Assembly (NCBI GenBank): GCA_949289565.1
Contig: CASEOO010000041.1
Location: 1 to 54,885, forward strand
Source: an uncultured Bacteroidales bacterium
Lineage (GTDB): Bacteria > Bacteroidota > Bacteroidia > Bacteroidales > UBA932
Length of the DNA stretch: 54,885 nucleotides
Reading direction: 5' to 3'
Shown: positions 10,060-18,511 of the stretch, piece after piece
How positions within the stretch are numbered: position 1 is the stretch's first letter
Layout: every line of letters begins with the position of its first letter
Made by a program: the position numbers and the translations under genes
The notes under the pieces: model-generated
The model's input: only the letters and a program-made list of their open reading frames with translations
What the model was told of the DNA's origin: nothing
The model's database searches: none

Positions 10060-10090
10060 TTTGTTTTTGAAAAACATTTCCATATCTTTG
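10060..10090 (+). promoter_or_regulatory. Bacteroidota-type promoter of the GH31 operon
   Basis: TTTG at 10060-10063 is separated by 19 bp from TATCTTTG at 10083-10090, an exact fit to the -33/-7 consensus of Bacteroidota primary sigma factors. Transcription would start near 10096, leaving a leader of about 60 bases before the GH31 ATG. Confidence 0.8.
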
Positions 10091-10108
10091 TACGAGATTC
10101 TTGTACGA
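10088..10108 (+). repeat. Direct repeat TTGTACGA at promoter
   Basis: TTGTACGA occurs at 10088-10095 and again at 10101-10108, a 13-bp period. The first copy overlaps the -7 element and the second lies just past the predicted transcription start. The placement suits a regulator-binding site, but no regulator is identified. Confidence 0.5.
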
Positions 10109-10157
10109 ACCATATTCCGGTGGTTTCAGACCATTAATCAATAACCGCTATTGCGTC

Positions 10158-12896
10158 ATGAAGAAAATGTTTCTTTCATTGCTGCTGGCGTGCTGTTCCG
10201 TGCTGTGGACGGGATGGGCCAGCGAGCATAAAGCCGCCTGCAGACCGGCGGCGACACCGGAATCTGAAGTCGTTTTCGGGAATGCCCGTTTCACTGTCCT
10301 GACTCCGCGTCTGGTGCGGATGGAATGGTCTGCAGACGGAAAATTTGAGGACAAGGCGACCTTGGGCATAGTGAACCGGCAACTCGACGTTCCTGATTTC
10401 GAGGTCAGGAAAACGAAGAATGCCGTGACTCTGAAAACTGATTTCCTGACTTTGAAATACCGCGGCCAGGAAAAATTCTGCGGCGAAAATCTCAGCATCA
10501 GCTTCCTGATATCGAAAGACGGAAAGGAGAAAGGTGAATGGCATCCTGGCATGGATGATTCAGGAAACCTGCTCGGCACCGCCAGGACTCTTGACAGATT
10601 CGATGGCGACAGCCTCATAGATCCTTACGATCCTGGAATCATCTCCCGCGACGGCTGGGCTGTGATAGACGAGAGTTCACGCCATCTTTTCGTGCCGGTC
10701 GACAGTGACTGGGAATACTGGGTGGCGGAACGCGACAGCATTGTCCGTCAGGACCTGTATTTCTTCGGCTACGGCCATGACTATACGGCGGCCTTAAGCG
10801 ACTTCACGAAGATTGCGGGACGGATACCGCTCCCGCCAAAATATGCATTCGGCTACTGGTGGTGCAGATACTGGCAGTATTCCGATTTCGAACTCATCGA
10901 CCTGGCGAAGCATTTCAAGGATTTCAGCATTCCGATAGATGTGATGATCATCGATATGGACTGGCACGAAACCTGGTCGGAACTCAAGGCGGCCACACCT
11001 CCTCGCGAGCCGGGAGGGAAACCGGGGCTGGATGAGTTCGGCGAGAATATCGGCTGGACAGGATATACCTGGAAAAAGGAATTTTTCCCTGATCCGGCCA
11101 ATTTCCTGGAAGAACTTCACCGTATGGGGATAAAGAATTCCCTGAACCTGCATTTCTGCAACGGCATACAGCCTTATGAAGAGCCTTATGAGAGATTCGT
11201 GAAGGACTATCTGTCCAGAACAGACGACTATGACGGGCCTGAAGGCTATATCCGCGAAGACGGCACGAAGGCGCCTGTCCCGTTCAGGGTGGACCAGATA
11301 GAGTGGACCGACGCTTATTTCAATTCCGTCATACATCCTTTAGAGAGAGACGGGGTGGATTTCTGGTGGCAGGACTGGCAGCAGTGGAAGGACAGCCATT
11401 ATACACCTGGACTGAGCAACACTTTCTGGCTGAACTATGTATTTTTCCAGGACAAGGTGCGCCAGACCGCGTCCATGGGCATCCACGCTCCGCGGCCGAT
11501 GATATATCACAGATGGGGCGGAATCGGGAGCCACCGCTATCAGGTGGGCTTCTCCGGGGACACTTTCGCCACATGGAAAGTGCTGGGCTACCTGCCTTAT
11601 TTCACAGCCACGGCCTCGAACGTGTGCTACGGCTACTGGGGGCATGACATAGGCGGGCATCAGCAGCCTTCAGGAGTGCGCAGCACAGATCCGGAGCTGT
11701 ACACGCGCTGGCTGCAGTCCGGGGTCTTCACGCCTATATACAAGACGCACTCTACGAAAGACAGCACGATGGAGAAACGTTTCTGGGTGTTCCCGGATCA
11801 TTTCGACGCCATGCGCGAGGCTATCAGGCTGCGCTATGACCTGTCTCCGTACATCTACACGGCCGCACGCCAGGCATATGACACAGGCATATCCATCTGC
11901 AGGCCTCTGTACTACAGTCATCCGGAGGCGGAGGAAGCCTATACATGGACGGAGGAGTTCATGTTCGGCGACGACATCCTGGCTACTGTCATCTGCGAGC
12001 CTGTGGACAGCGTCACCGGCCTGGCATCACGCAGGATGTGGTTCCCTGAGGGGAATGACTGGTATGACGTGTCGACAGGAATCATGTATGAGGGCGGCAC
12101 CGAGCACGAGCTTCTGTACACGATAAACGAAAATCCATACTATGTGAGGGCCGGCGCGGTCATTCCGATGGCAGGTCCTGATATACAGAATCTGCAGGAG
12201 CCGGATCCGGAACTGCGTCTCCTGGTGATTCCTGGCGACGGGGAGAGCCGCACAAGAGTATATGAGGATGACGGCACTACTCAAGCATATGAAACTGAAT
12301 ATGCTTTCACCGAAATTCTCAGGAAGATGAACGGGGACACACTTACAGTGGAAGTTCTCCCGAGGGAAGGCTCTTACAAAGGCATGCTGCCGGACAGGAA
12401 GGTGACCCTGATGCTGGACGGGTTTGCCGTACCTGAGAGAGTGTCGGTGAATGGAGAAGAAATTCCATATTCAAGGTTTGCAGAGTCCGAAGCGAAAGAC
12501 GGACAGGCTGTATGGGGATACGACGGAAACTCATTGACCGTCCAGGTCTATACTGAAGAGGGCCCGGCAGACTCCGGTTTGGTCGTGGAATGCATATTCG
12601 GCGATAACGGGCAGCTGTTCTGCTCAGGAAAGAAAGGCCTGGTCAAGAGGATGATGGCTCTGACTCCTGAGGCCAAGCTGATGGTAGAACATCATGTGAT
12701 GTCTGGCATGCAGCTCCCTGCAGAATTCCTGAACATAGCGCAGTGCGGAAGCTATATCACTGAAGCGCCTGAAAACGCTGCCCTGCTTTTAGAAAACATC
12801 GGCATCCCTGCCATGACCGGATGGTTTGACAGCCAGGAAAAGCTCCCTGAAGCATTCAGGATGAAAGTGTCCGCGCAGACGATGTTCGAAAGATAG
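10158..12896 (+). CDS. GH31-family glycoside hydrolase
   Basis: The start is set at ATG 10158, where a signal peptide begins (M-K-K-M-F-L-S-L-L-L-A-C), giving 912 residues; a longer upstream reading would need a TTG and lacks sense. After an N-terminal beta domain comes the catalytic barrel with D-V-M-I-I-D-M-D-W-H, the nucleophile motif F-W-W-Q-D-W (Asp406) and the acid/base motif F-S-G-D-T-F-A-T-W (Asp468). The segment G-Y-W-G-H-D-I-G-G-H is also typical of GH31. The family includes exo-acting alpha-glucosidases, alpha-xylosidases and alpha-galactosidases; I cannot choose among them. About 90 C-terminal residues after the last beta domain are helical and unlike the usual family end. First gene of the rightward operon, probably periplasmic. 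Confidence 0.92.
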   Translation: MKKMFLSLLLACCSVLWTGWASEHKAACRPAATPESEVVFGNARFTVLTPRLVRMEWSADGKFEDKATLGIVNRQLDVPDFEVRKTKNAVTLKTDFLTLKYRGQEKFCGENLSISFLISKDGKEKGEWHPGMDDSGNLLGTARTLDRFDGDSLIDPYDPGIISRDGWAVIDESSRHLFVPVDSDWEYWVAERDSIVRQDLYFFGYGHDYTAALSDFTKIAGRIPLPPKYAFGYWWCRYWQYSDFELIDLAKHFKDFSIPIDVMIIDMDWHETWSELKAATPPREPGGKPGLDEFGENIGWTGYTWKKEFFPDPANFLEELHRMGIKNSLNLHFCNGIQPYEEPYERFVKDYLSRTDDYDGPEGYIREDGTKAPVPFRVDQIEWTDAYFNSVIHPLERDGVDFWWQDWQQWKDSHYTPGLSNTFWLNYVFFQDKVRQTASMGIHAPRPMIYHRWGGIGSHRYQVGFSGDTFATWKVLGYLPYFTATASNVCYGYWGHDIGGHQQPSGVRSTDPELYTRWLQSGVFTPIYKTHSTKDSTMEKRFWVFPDHFDAMREAIRLRYDLSPYIYTAARQAYDTGISICRPLYYSHPEAEEAYTWTEEFMFGDDILATVICEPVDSVTGLASRRMWFPEGNDWYDVSTGIMYEGGTEHELLYTINENPYYVRAGAVIPMAGPDIQNLQEPDPELRLLVIPGDGESRTRVYEDDGTTQAYETEYAFTEILRKMNGDTLTVEVLPREGSYKGMLPDRKVTLMLDGFAVPERVSVNGEEIPYSRFAESEAKDGQAVWGYDGNSLTVQVYTEEGPADSGLVVECIFGDNGQLFCSGKKGLVKRMMALTPEAKLMVEHHVMSGMQLPAEFLNIAQCGSYITEAPENAALLLENIGIPAMTGWFDSQEKLPEAFRMKVSAQTMFER

Positions 12897-12922
12897 ACAG
12901 GATTTTCTAAACACTGGGGAAA

Positions 12923-13525
12923 ATGGCAGACAGAAAAATAGCGGATTCCATCTTGGTGCAGCGTCTCTCTGCTGGAGACGAAGAGGCTTTCTGCGCTCTG
13001 TACGCACGGTACTGGAAGAAACTCTGCAATTTCTGCTGGCGTTTTGTGGGCTCGTATGACCTGGCAGAAAACTACACCCAGGACATTTTCCTGAAAGTAT
13101 GGGAAAACAGGGAGCTTCTCGATCCTGACAAGTCGTTTTCGTCATTTCTATACACGATCGCGAAGAACAAGGCGCTGAACTACCTCAGGCATGTAAGCCG
13201 GTCAGAATCCCTGCAGCGAGATTTCGTGCAGGGCTACTTCGGAAAAGAAGGCTATGAACCCGAGTGCAGCGTAAAACTGCAGGAGAAAGACTACCTCAGT
13301 CTCCTGCAGAATGCACTGCTCAGGCTGTCCCCAAGACAGCGCCAGGTATTCATGATGAGCAGGAGCAAGAACCTTTCCCACAATGAAATAGCAGAACAGC
13401 TGGGTCTGTCCGTCTATACCGTACAGGAGTATATGTCCGACTCACTGAAGTCCATAAAGGACTATCTTTCAAAGCATTCGGACATAGTATTCCCGATGCT
13501 GTTCATTATAATGAATATTTTTTAA
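12923..13525 (+). CDS. ECF-type RNA polymerase sigma factor
   Basis: The 200-residue protein has a sigma-70 region 2 (about 12-85, with D-L-A-E-N-Y-T-Q-D-I-F-L-K-V-W-E) and a region 4 helix-turn-helix (about 128-188, with L-S-P-R-Q-R-Q-V-F and N-E-I-A-E-Q-L-G-L-S). It belongs to the large Bacteroidota group of ECF factors controlled by FecR-type anti-sigma proteins and SusC/STN transporters. It begins 26 bp after the GH31 gene and ends 2 bp before the fecR-type gene. Unusually, it sits inside a glycosidase operon rather than just upstream of susC. The likely targets are the two arms of this locus. Confidence 0.93.
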   Translation: MADRKIADSILVQRLSAGDEEAFCALYARYWKKLCNFCWRFVGSYDLAENYTQDIFLKVWENRELLDPDKSFSSFLYTIAKNKALNYLRHVSRSESLQRDFVQGYFGKEGYEPECSVKLQEKDYLSLLQNALLRLSPRQRQVFMMSRSKNLSHNEIAEQLGLSVYTVQEYMSDSLKSIKDYLSKHSDIVFPMLFIIMNIF

Positions 13526-13527
13526 CT

Positions 13528-14532
13528 ATGACTGATGCGGAATCTACACGGGAACTGATAGTAAAATATCTGAATCATTCCTGCACTGAAGAGGAACTGA
13601 GAAAATTCCTCGAAATGATGAAGAACAGCACGGCATCCATGCCGGGGCTGGACTCTGCCGCCAGAGAATGCTGGGACAGCGAACCTGAAGAGGCGCTGAC
13701 TGACGAGATATATGAGCGGTACAGAAAAGATGCACTCAAGCTCATCAGGAAACATTCATTCGCCAGACAGATGAAAGGCAGACGGCTGATGCCTCGGAGG
13801 ATAGCCGCGGCCGCCGCTTCGATAGCGCTGGCCGCAGGTGCAGGATACCTCATCATATCCAACGTCCTGGAAGAAAGAACGGCCAGACAGCTGGCATCAT
13901 ACCAGACCATGGAGACGCAGCCCGGACAGCGCCGCATGGTAGAACTTCCTGACGGCACACAGGTGACTCTGAACGTGGCCAGTTCCATCAGGTACAACGC
14001 CCGATACGGAAAAGACACACGTGATGTCTGGCTTTCAGGAGAAGCCTTCTTCGATGTGGAGAGCGATCCTGAATGCCCGTTCCTAATACATGCCGGAGAT
14101 ATGGATGTCAAGGTCACAGGCACATCATTCAATGTCAGTGCATACCCTGAAGACAGGCAGGCTTCGGTGACAGTGAAGTCCGGCAAAGTAGCTGTCTCTT
14201 ATGGAGAAGACGATGTCAGGATGAACCTCGACCCTGATGAACAGCTCGTCATCGACACAGAGAACCAGAGCATATTCAGAGGGAACACGTCGACAAGCGA
14301 TGCGACATCATGGATGCAAGGAAAACTGACATTCAGACGCCAGTCCCTGCCAGAGATAATGAAAATGCTGCGCAGATACTATTCCTGCGACATAGAGCTG
14401 CGCGACACAACCTCGAAAGCAAGACTCACAGGAACTCACGACAACAAATCGCTGGAATCGGTGCTGCAGTCAATATGCTTCTCATCCGGACTCAAATACA
14501 AGAAAGAAGGGAACAAGTACATAATTTACTAA
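13528..14532 (+). CDS. FecR-family anti-sigma factor
   Basis: The 334-residue protein has a cytoplasmic N-terminal part with anti-sigma helices (about 1-88), one membrane segment (about 91-112, Ala-rich then Y-L-I-I), a periplasmic FecR domain (about 130-235, with L-P-D-G-T-Q-V-T-L-N and G-E-A-F-F-D-V) and a C-terminal DUF4974 domain (about 265-334). In this family the periplasmic part receives a signal from the STN domain of a loaded SusC and releases the sigma factor. It starts 2 bp after the sigma gene, implying coupled translation. The nearest STN-bearing partner is the divergent SusC whose STN domain is cut off by a frameshift. Confidence 0.93.
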   Translation: MTDAESTRELIVKYLNHSCTEEELRKFLEMMKNSTASMPGLDSAARECWDSEPEEALTDEIYERYRKDALKLIRKHSFARQMKGRRLMPRRIAAAAASIALAAGAGYLIISNVLEERTARQLASYQTMETQPGQRRMVELPDGTQVTLNVASSIRYNARYGKDTRDVWLSGEAFFDVESDPECPFLIHAGDMDVKVTGTSFNVSAYPEDRQASVTVKSGKVAVSYGEDDVRMNLDPDEQLVIDTENQSIFRGNTSTSDATSWMQGKLTFRRQSLPEIMKMLRRYYSCDIELRDTTSKARLTGTHDNKSLESVLQSICFSSGLKYKKEGNKYIIY

Positions 14533-14543
14533 CACATCATCAC

Positions 14544-15974
14544 ATGAAAAAAATTCTGTCATTAATTTTAATGGCTGGCTGTCTGGTGACAGCCAATGCA
14601 AAAGTCACCATGCCGTCGGTATTCGCTGACAACATGGTGCTCCAGCAGAACACTGACGCCGCCTTCTGGGGCACAGCCGACCCGGGAGAAAAAATCACCG
14701 TGTCACAGACATGGTCTTCAGAAAAAGCTGTCACTACAGCAGGAGAGGACGGGAAATGGTCCGTGACTGTTCCTACAATATCTGCCGGAGGTCCGTATGA
14801 AGTCATCGTTTCCAGCAAAGACGGGAAAATTGTCCTGAAAAATGTCCTTCTCGGCGAAGTCTGGATATGCTCCGGACAGTCAAACATGGAGATGCAGATG
14901 AAGGGATTCCAGGGACAGCCGGTAAAGGACGCCGCATACTATATAAGCGGTGCACGTCCTGAGGTGCCGATCCGGTCATGCAACCTTCAGAGAGTAAAAT
15001 CCCTGAAAGAGGAGTCAGACTGCCCTGCCAAATGGTATGTCCATGACTCGGAAGGCGTTTCCGAAGCCAGCGCCACCGCCTATTTCTTCGCCCTCAGGCT
15101 GTACGAGACCCTGAGGATACCGGTAGGAATAATCAATGTGTCATGGGGAGGGACGCCGATTGAAGCATGGATGGACAAGGAGCTGCTGGACAAGGAGTTC
15201 GCTGGAGAATTCGACATGAGCAGCTATGAGACTGGAGAATATCGCAAAGACCGCCCTTACAGGACAGCGGCATGCCTGTACAACGGAATGCTCCATACTG
15301 TCATCCCGTTCACTGCAAAAGGCTTTATCTGGTATCAGGGATGTGACAACAAAGACCGTTTCGAACAGTACAAGAGGCTTCAGCCAGCATTCGTGAAAAT
15401 GCTCCGCGAGCAGTGGGGAAATGAAGACATGCCTTTCTATTTCACTCAGATAGCTCCTTATTCTTACGGAAGGCCTCAGGACAGGGCTGCCGGCTACATG
15501 ATGTGGGCGCAGGCGCAGACTCTGGCTCTGATACCTGACTCCGGAATGGCTGCAACTCACGATGCAGGCGAACTTGAATGCATCCATCCTGCGAACAAGA
15601 AGACTGTAGGGGACAGGCTCGCTTTCCTCGCCCTGGCCAACGACTACGGCGTCAAGGGATTTGACCCGAATCCTCCGATTTATCAGGCCGCCGAGTTCAA
15701 GGACGGAAAGGCTTATGTAAAATTCAAAGTCGACAATATGGGTCTGAGCCCTATCAACCTCAGCCTTCCTGGCTTCGAGCTGGCTGGAGAAGACCAGGTG
15801 TTTTATCCTGCCACCGCACGCATATGCCACGACAAAAGCATGATTGAAGTGTCCTGCCCGGAAGTCAAAACTCCTGCCGCCGTCCGCTATGGCATGAGAA
15901 ACTGGTCTGAAGCCACATTGTTCAACTGCTGGGGAATCCCTGCCAGCCCGTTCAGATCCGACAACTGGAAATAA
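14544..15974 (+). CDS. SASA-family (sialate O-acetylesterase-like) esterase
   Basis: The chosen ATG at 14544 follows fecR by 11 bp and starts a signal peptide (M-K-K-I-L-S-L-I-L ending T-A-N-A), giving 476 residues. The catalytic serine block is C-S-G-Q-S-N-M (Ser113), followed by the conserved W-G-G-T-P-I-E-A-W and W-Y-Q-G-C-D-N segments. The C-terminal His block reads E-C-I-H-P-A-N-K (His348). Family members usually have Asp near this His (D-I-H or D-x-x-H); here the nearby residues are Cys and Glu, so the triad may be altered. Such enzymes remove O-acetyl groups from sialic acids or from plant polysaccharides. With GH31 and GH2 neighbours it probably deacetylates the imported glycan. Confidence 0.88.
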   Translation: MKKILSLILMAGCLVTANAKVTMPSVFADNMVLQQNTDAAFWGTADPGEKITVSQTWSSEKAVTTAGEDGKWSVTVPTISAGGPYEVIVSSKDGKIVLKNVLLGEVWICSGQSNMEMQMKGFQGQPVKDAAYYISGARPEVPIRSCNLQRVKSLKEESDCPAKWYVHDSEGVSEASATAYFFALRLYETLRIPVGIINVSWGGTPIEAWMDKELLDKEFAGEFDMSSYETGEYRKDRPYRTAACLYNGMLHTVIPFTAKGFIWYQGCDNKDRFEQYKRLQPAFVKMLREQWGNEDMPFYFTQIAPYSYGRPQDRAAGYMMWAQAQTLALIPDSGMAATHDAGELECIHPANKKTVGDRLAFLALANDYGVKGFDPNPPIYQAAEFKDGKAYVKFKVDNMGLSPINLSLPGFELAGEDQVFYPATARICHDKSMIEVSCPEVKTPAAVRYGMRNWSEATLFNCWGIPASPFRSDNWK

Positions 15975-15990
15975 ATTAAAGCCGAAAATA

Positions 15991-17886
15991 ATGAAGAATA
16001 TATTGACAACAATGCTGTCGATAGCGATAGCTGTACCTGCAATTGCAGGGAACTGGTCTCCTGTCGGAGACAATATCATGTCCCCTTGGGCTGAAGATGT
16101 AAATCCTGAATGCCCCCTGCCTGAATATCCAAGACCTCAGATGGTCCGCGAACAATGGATGAACCTGAACGGGCTTTGGAAATATGGCATCACTGAAGCC
16201 GATGCCGAGAATTTCAGCGTCGAAGGCGAGATTCTGGTCCCGTTTGCGGCAGAGTCATCATTGTCCGGAGTCGGCAGACGTATGGACAAAGAAGACGCCC
16301 TGTGGTATGAAAGGACATTCTCTGTCCCGAAGGACTGGAAAGGGAAACAGATTCTCCTGCATTTCGGAGCAGTGGACTGGGAGACAACCGTATATGTGAA
16401 CGGCATCGAGGCCGGAACACACAGGGGCGGATATGACCCGTTTTCGTTCGACATCACTCCATATCTGAAAAAATCCGGGACACAGACGCTTCGCGTAAAA
16501 GTGCTGGATGCCACTGATGACAGCTTTCAGCCGCGCGGGAAGCAATGCCATATAAACGGAGGCATCTGGTACACTCCTGTATCAGGAATTTGGCAGACTG
16601 TATGGATGGAGCCTGTACCGCTGTGCAGCATCAGCGGATATTATGTAGAAAGTGACATCGAGAACAGCTCGCTGGCTGTATATGTAGATGCCAGGACATC
16701 TGGCAGGGACGAAGTGAAAGTCTCGCTTATCGAAGGCCGCGAGGGCTACTCTGCAGAAAATCCCGGGAATGAAATAGTCTGCGAAGCCATTGCCCGGAAC
16801 GGGAAAGCTGTGCTCCAGATTCCGGACATGAAGACATGGTCTCCTTCTTCTCCATATCTTTACGGGCTGCGCATAGAATTATGCCGTGACGGCCGCATTG
16901 TCGACAGCGTGGAAGGATACACCGCCATGAGAGAGATTTCGGTGATGCGCGAGGAGGGGCTGTACGAATACCGCAGAATGACCCTGAACGGCGAACCTCT
17001 GTTCCATTTCGGGCCGCTTGACCAGGGATGGTGGCCTGACGGCTTGTATACCGCACCTACAGACGAGGCCTTGAAATTCGACATAGAGAAGACCAAAGAA
17101 ATGGGATTCAATATGATACGAAAGCATATCAAGGTAGAACCCGCGCGCTGGTACTGGTGGTGCGATGTCATGGGGATGATGGTATGGCAGGACATGCCTT
17201 GCATAGGAGACTACATGGAAGTCCAGGCCCCCGCCCGCAGTGAAGAAGTGGTCGAGGCAAACAGAAACACATGGTCTTCCGGCAGCATACTCGGAGGTAC
17301 AGACTGCAATGTGCCGGCAGAATGGAAAGCGAATTTCTACCATGAGTGGGGAGCAGTCATGGATGCTTTGAAAGTGTTCCAGTGCATCGTGATGTGGGTT
17401 CCTTTCAACGAAGCGTGGGGGCAGTTCGACACTCCTGAGGTGGTCGCTTTCACCAGATCTAAAGATTCCACAAGGCTCATCAATGAAGCGTCTGGCGGAA
17501 ACTACAGCCTGTGCGGAGATGTCATCGATGTGCACAACTACCCTGCTCCTGTGCTCAAGTTTTTCGAACGGAAATTCGTTAACGTTCTGGGAGAATACGG
17601 CGGCATCGGCTACGTTGTCCCGGGGCATACTTGGAATATTGCAGAAAAATGGGGTTATGAAGGTGTGAAGGACTCTTCTGAGGAACTTCTGGACCAATAT
17701 ATAAAATATTTGGAAGACCTGAAAGCCTTGATAAGGACAGGCTGTGCGGCTGCCGTCTATACGCAGACTACCGATGTGGAAGGCGAGGTGAACGGGCTGA
17801 TGACTTACGACCGCAAAGTCATCAAAGTGGACATCCCGAAGATTTCTGAAGCCAATAAGGCTCTGATACAGTCTATGAATGACTAA
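15991..17886 (+). CDS. GH2-family glycoside hydrolase
   Basis: The 631-residue protein starts with a signal peptide (to about residue 20). It has the GH2 sugar-binding jelly-roll (about 45-210), an Ig-like domain (about 215-320) and a TIM barrel. The acid/base motif is P-F-N-E-A-W-G (Glu474) and the nucleophile motif is L-G-E-Y-G-G (Glu535). GH2 includes beta-galactosidases, beta-mannosidases, beta-glucuronidases and relatives; specificity is unresolved. It is shorter than classic LacZ and lacks the large C-terminal domain. It is 16 bp after the esterase and closes the rightward operon, with a terminator just behind it. Confidence 0.92.
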   Translation: MKNILTTMLSIAIAVPAIAGNWSPVGDNIMSPWAEDVNPECPLPEYPRPQMVREQWMNLNGLWKYGITEADAENFSVEGEILVPFAAESSLSGVGRRMDKEDALWYERTFSVPKDWKGKQILLHFGAVDWETTVYVNGIEAGTHRGGYDPFSFDITPYLKKSGTQTLRVKVLDATDDSFQPRGKQCHINGGIWYTPVSGIWQTVWMEPVPLCSISGYYVESDIENSSLAVYVDARTSGRDEVKVSLIEGREGYSAENPGNEIVCEAIARNGKAVLQIPDMKTWSPSSPYLYGLRIELCRDGRIVDSVEGYTAMREISVMREEGLYEYRRMTLNGEPLFHFGPLDQGWWPDGLYTAPTDEALKFDIEKTKEMGFNMIRKHIKVEPARWYWWCDVMGMMVWQDMPCIGDYMEVQAPARSEEVVEANRNTWSSGSILGGTDCNVPAEWKANFYHEWGAVMDALKVFQCIVMWVPFNEAWGQFDTPEVVAFTRSKDSTRLINEASGGNYSLCGDVIDVHNYPAPVLKFFERKFVNVLGEYGGIGYVVPGHTWNIAEKWGYEGVKDSSEELLDQYIKYLEDLKALIRTGCAAAVYTQTTDVEGEVNGLMTYDRKVIKVDIPKISEANKALIQSMND

Positions 17887-17890
17887 AGAC

Positions 17891-17925
17891 AAAACGGACG
17901 GCCGGGTTTCCGGTCGTCCGTTTTT
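17891..17925. terminator. Bidirectional terminator
   Basis: A 15-bp stem (one G-T wobble) with loop GTTT is flanked by A-runs on the left and T-runs on the right, so it can end both the GH2 operon from the left and the rplQ end of the ribosomal operon from the right. Confidence 0.9.
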
Positions 17926-17945
17926 GATATTGTATGCCGGCAGAA

Positions 17946-18509
17946 TTATTCTGCCTTCTTCTCTTCTGCAGGGGTTTCCACAGCAGGAGTCTCCTCAACT
18001 GCCGGAGCAGCTTCAACTGGAGTCTCGGCCTTAGCCTCTTCAGCTTTAGGAGCTTCAGCTGCAGGAGCAGCCTCAGCGGACTTCTTGGAACGGCTGCGGC
18101 GGGTAGAAGACTTCTTGGCCTCTTTCTTAGGAGAAGATGCAAGAGCAGCCTCGTTGAAGTCAACGAACTCTATAAGAGCCATCTCTGCGGCATCTCCATG
18201 ACGGAAGCCTACTTTAAGAATCCTGGTATAACCGCCTGGGCGTGACGCTATCTTAGGTGAGATCGTGCCGAAAAGCTCTTTCACAGCCTCTTTGTTCTTC
18301 AGATAGCTGAACACGATACGGCGGGAGTGTGTAGTGTCCTCTTTTGACTTGGTCACGAGAGGTTCAACATACATCTTGAGAGCCTTGGCCTTGGCAAGAG
18401 TAGTAGTGATCCTCTTATGCTCGATAAGAGAAACCGCCATGTTTGCAAGGAGAGCCTTGCGGTGCCCGCTCTTGCGGCTAAGGTGATTGATTGATTTATT
18501 ATGCCTCAT
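17946..18509 (-). CDS. rplQ: 50S ribosomal protein L17
   Basis: Residues 1-115 match L17 (start [17 protein letters not shown]; also [11 protein letters not shown]). A tail of about 65 residues made of Ala, Glu, Pro and Lys follows, giving 187 in total against about 120-130 in most bacteria; long tails of this kind are known in Bacteroidota. Last gene of the cluster, 2 bp after rpoA, ahead of the terminator. Confidence 0.97.
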   Translation of the reverse strand: MRHNKSINHLSRKSGHRKALLANMAVSLIEHKRITTTLAKAKALKMYVEPLVTKSKEDTTHSRRIVFSYLKNKEAVKELFGTISPKIASRPGGYTRILKVGFRHGDAAEMALIEFVDFNEAALASSPKKEAKKSSTRRSRSKKSAEAAPAAEAPKAEEAKAETPVEAAPAVEETPAVETPAEEKKAE

Positions 18510-18511
18510 TT

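Larger units (their letters stand above)
9865..10157. other. Divergent intergenic region between SusC and GH31
   Basis: This 293-bp stretch separates the two arms of the locus. The rightward arm has a near-perfect promoter (10060-10090). I found no TAnnTTTG element facing susC, which fits a sigma factor other than the housekeeping one driving susC, although absence of a motif is weak evidence. A short perfect palindrome (GACATGTC, about 9943-9950) may be incidental. Confidence 0.45.

Noticed and set aside
10101..10157. Longer N-terminus for the GH31 protein
   Set aside because: It would begin at a TTG and overlaps the predicted leader; the signal peptide starts at ATG 10158.
14310..14543. 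Longer N-terminus for the esterase
   Set aside because: It overlaps fecR in another frame and precedes a clear signal peptide at ATG 14544.
15141..16079. Leftward 312-codon frame opposite the esterase and GH2 genes
   Set aside because: Antisense shadow of two well-supported genes.
16879..17892. Leftward 337-codon frame opposite GH2
   Set aside because: Antisense shadow; GH2 has both catalytic motifs on the plus strand.
17891..17925. Inverted repeat as a mobile-element end
   Set aside because: Position between convergent operons, flanking A/T runs and a short loop make it a terminator.
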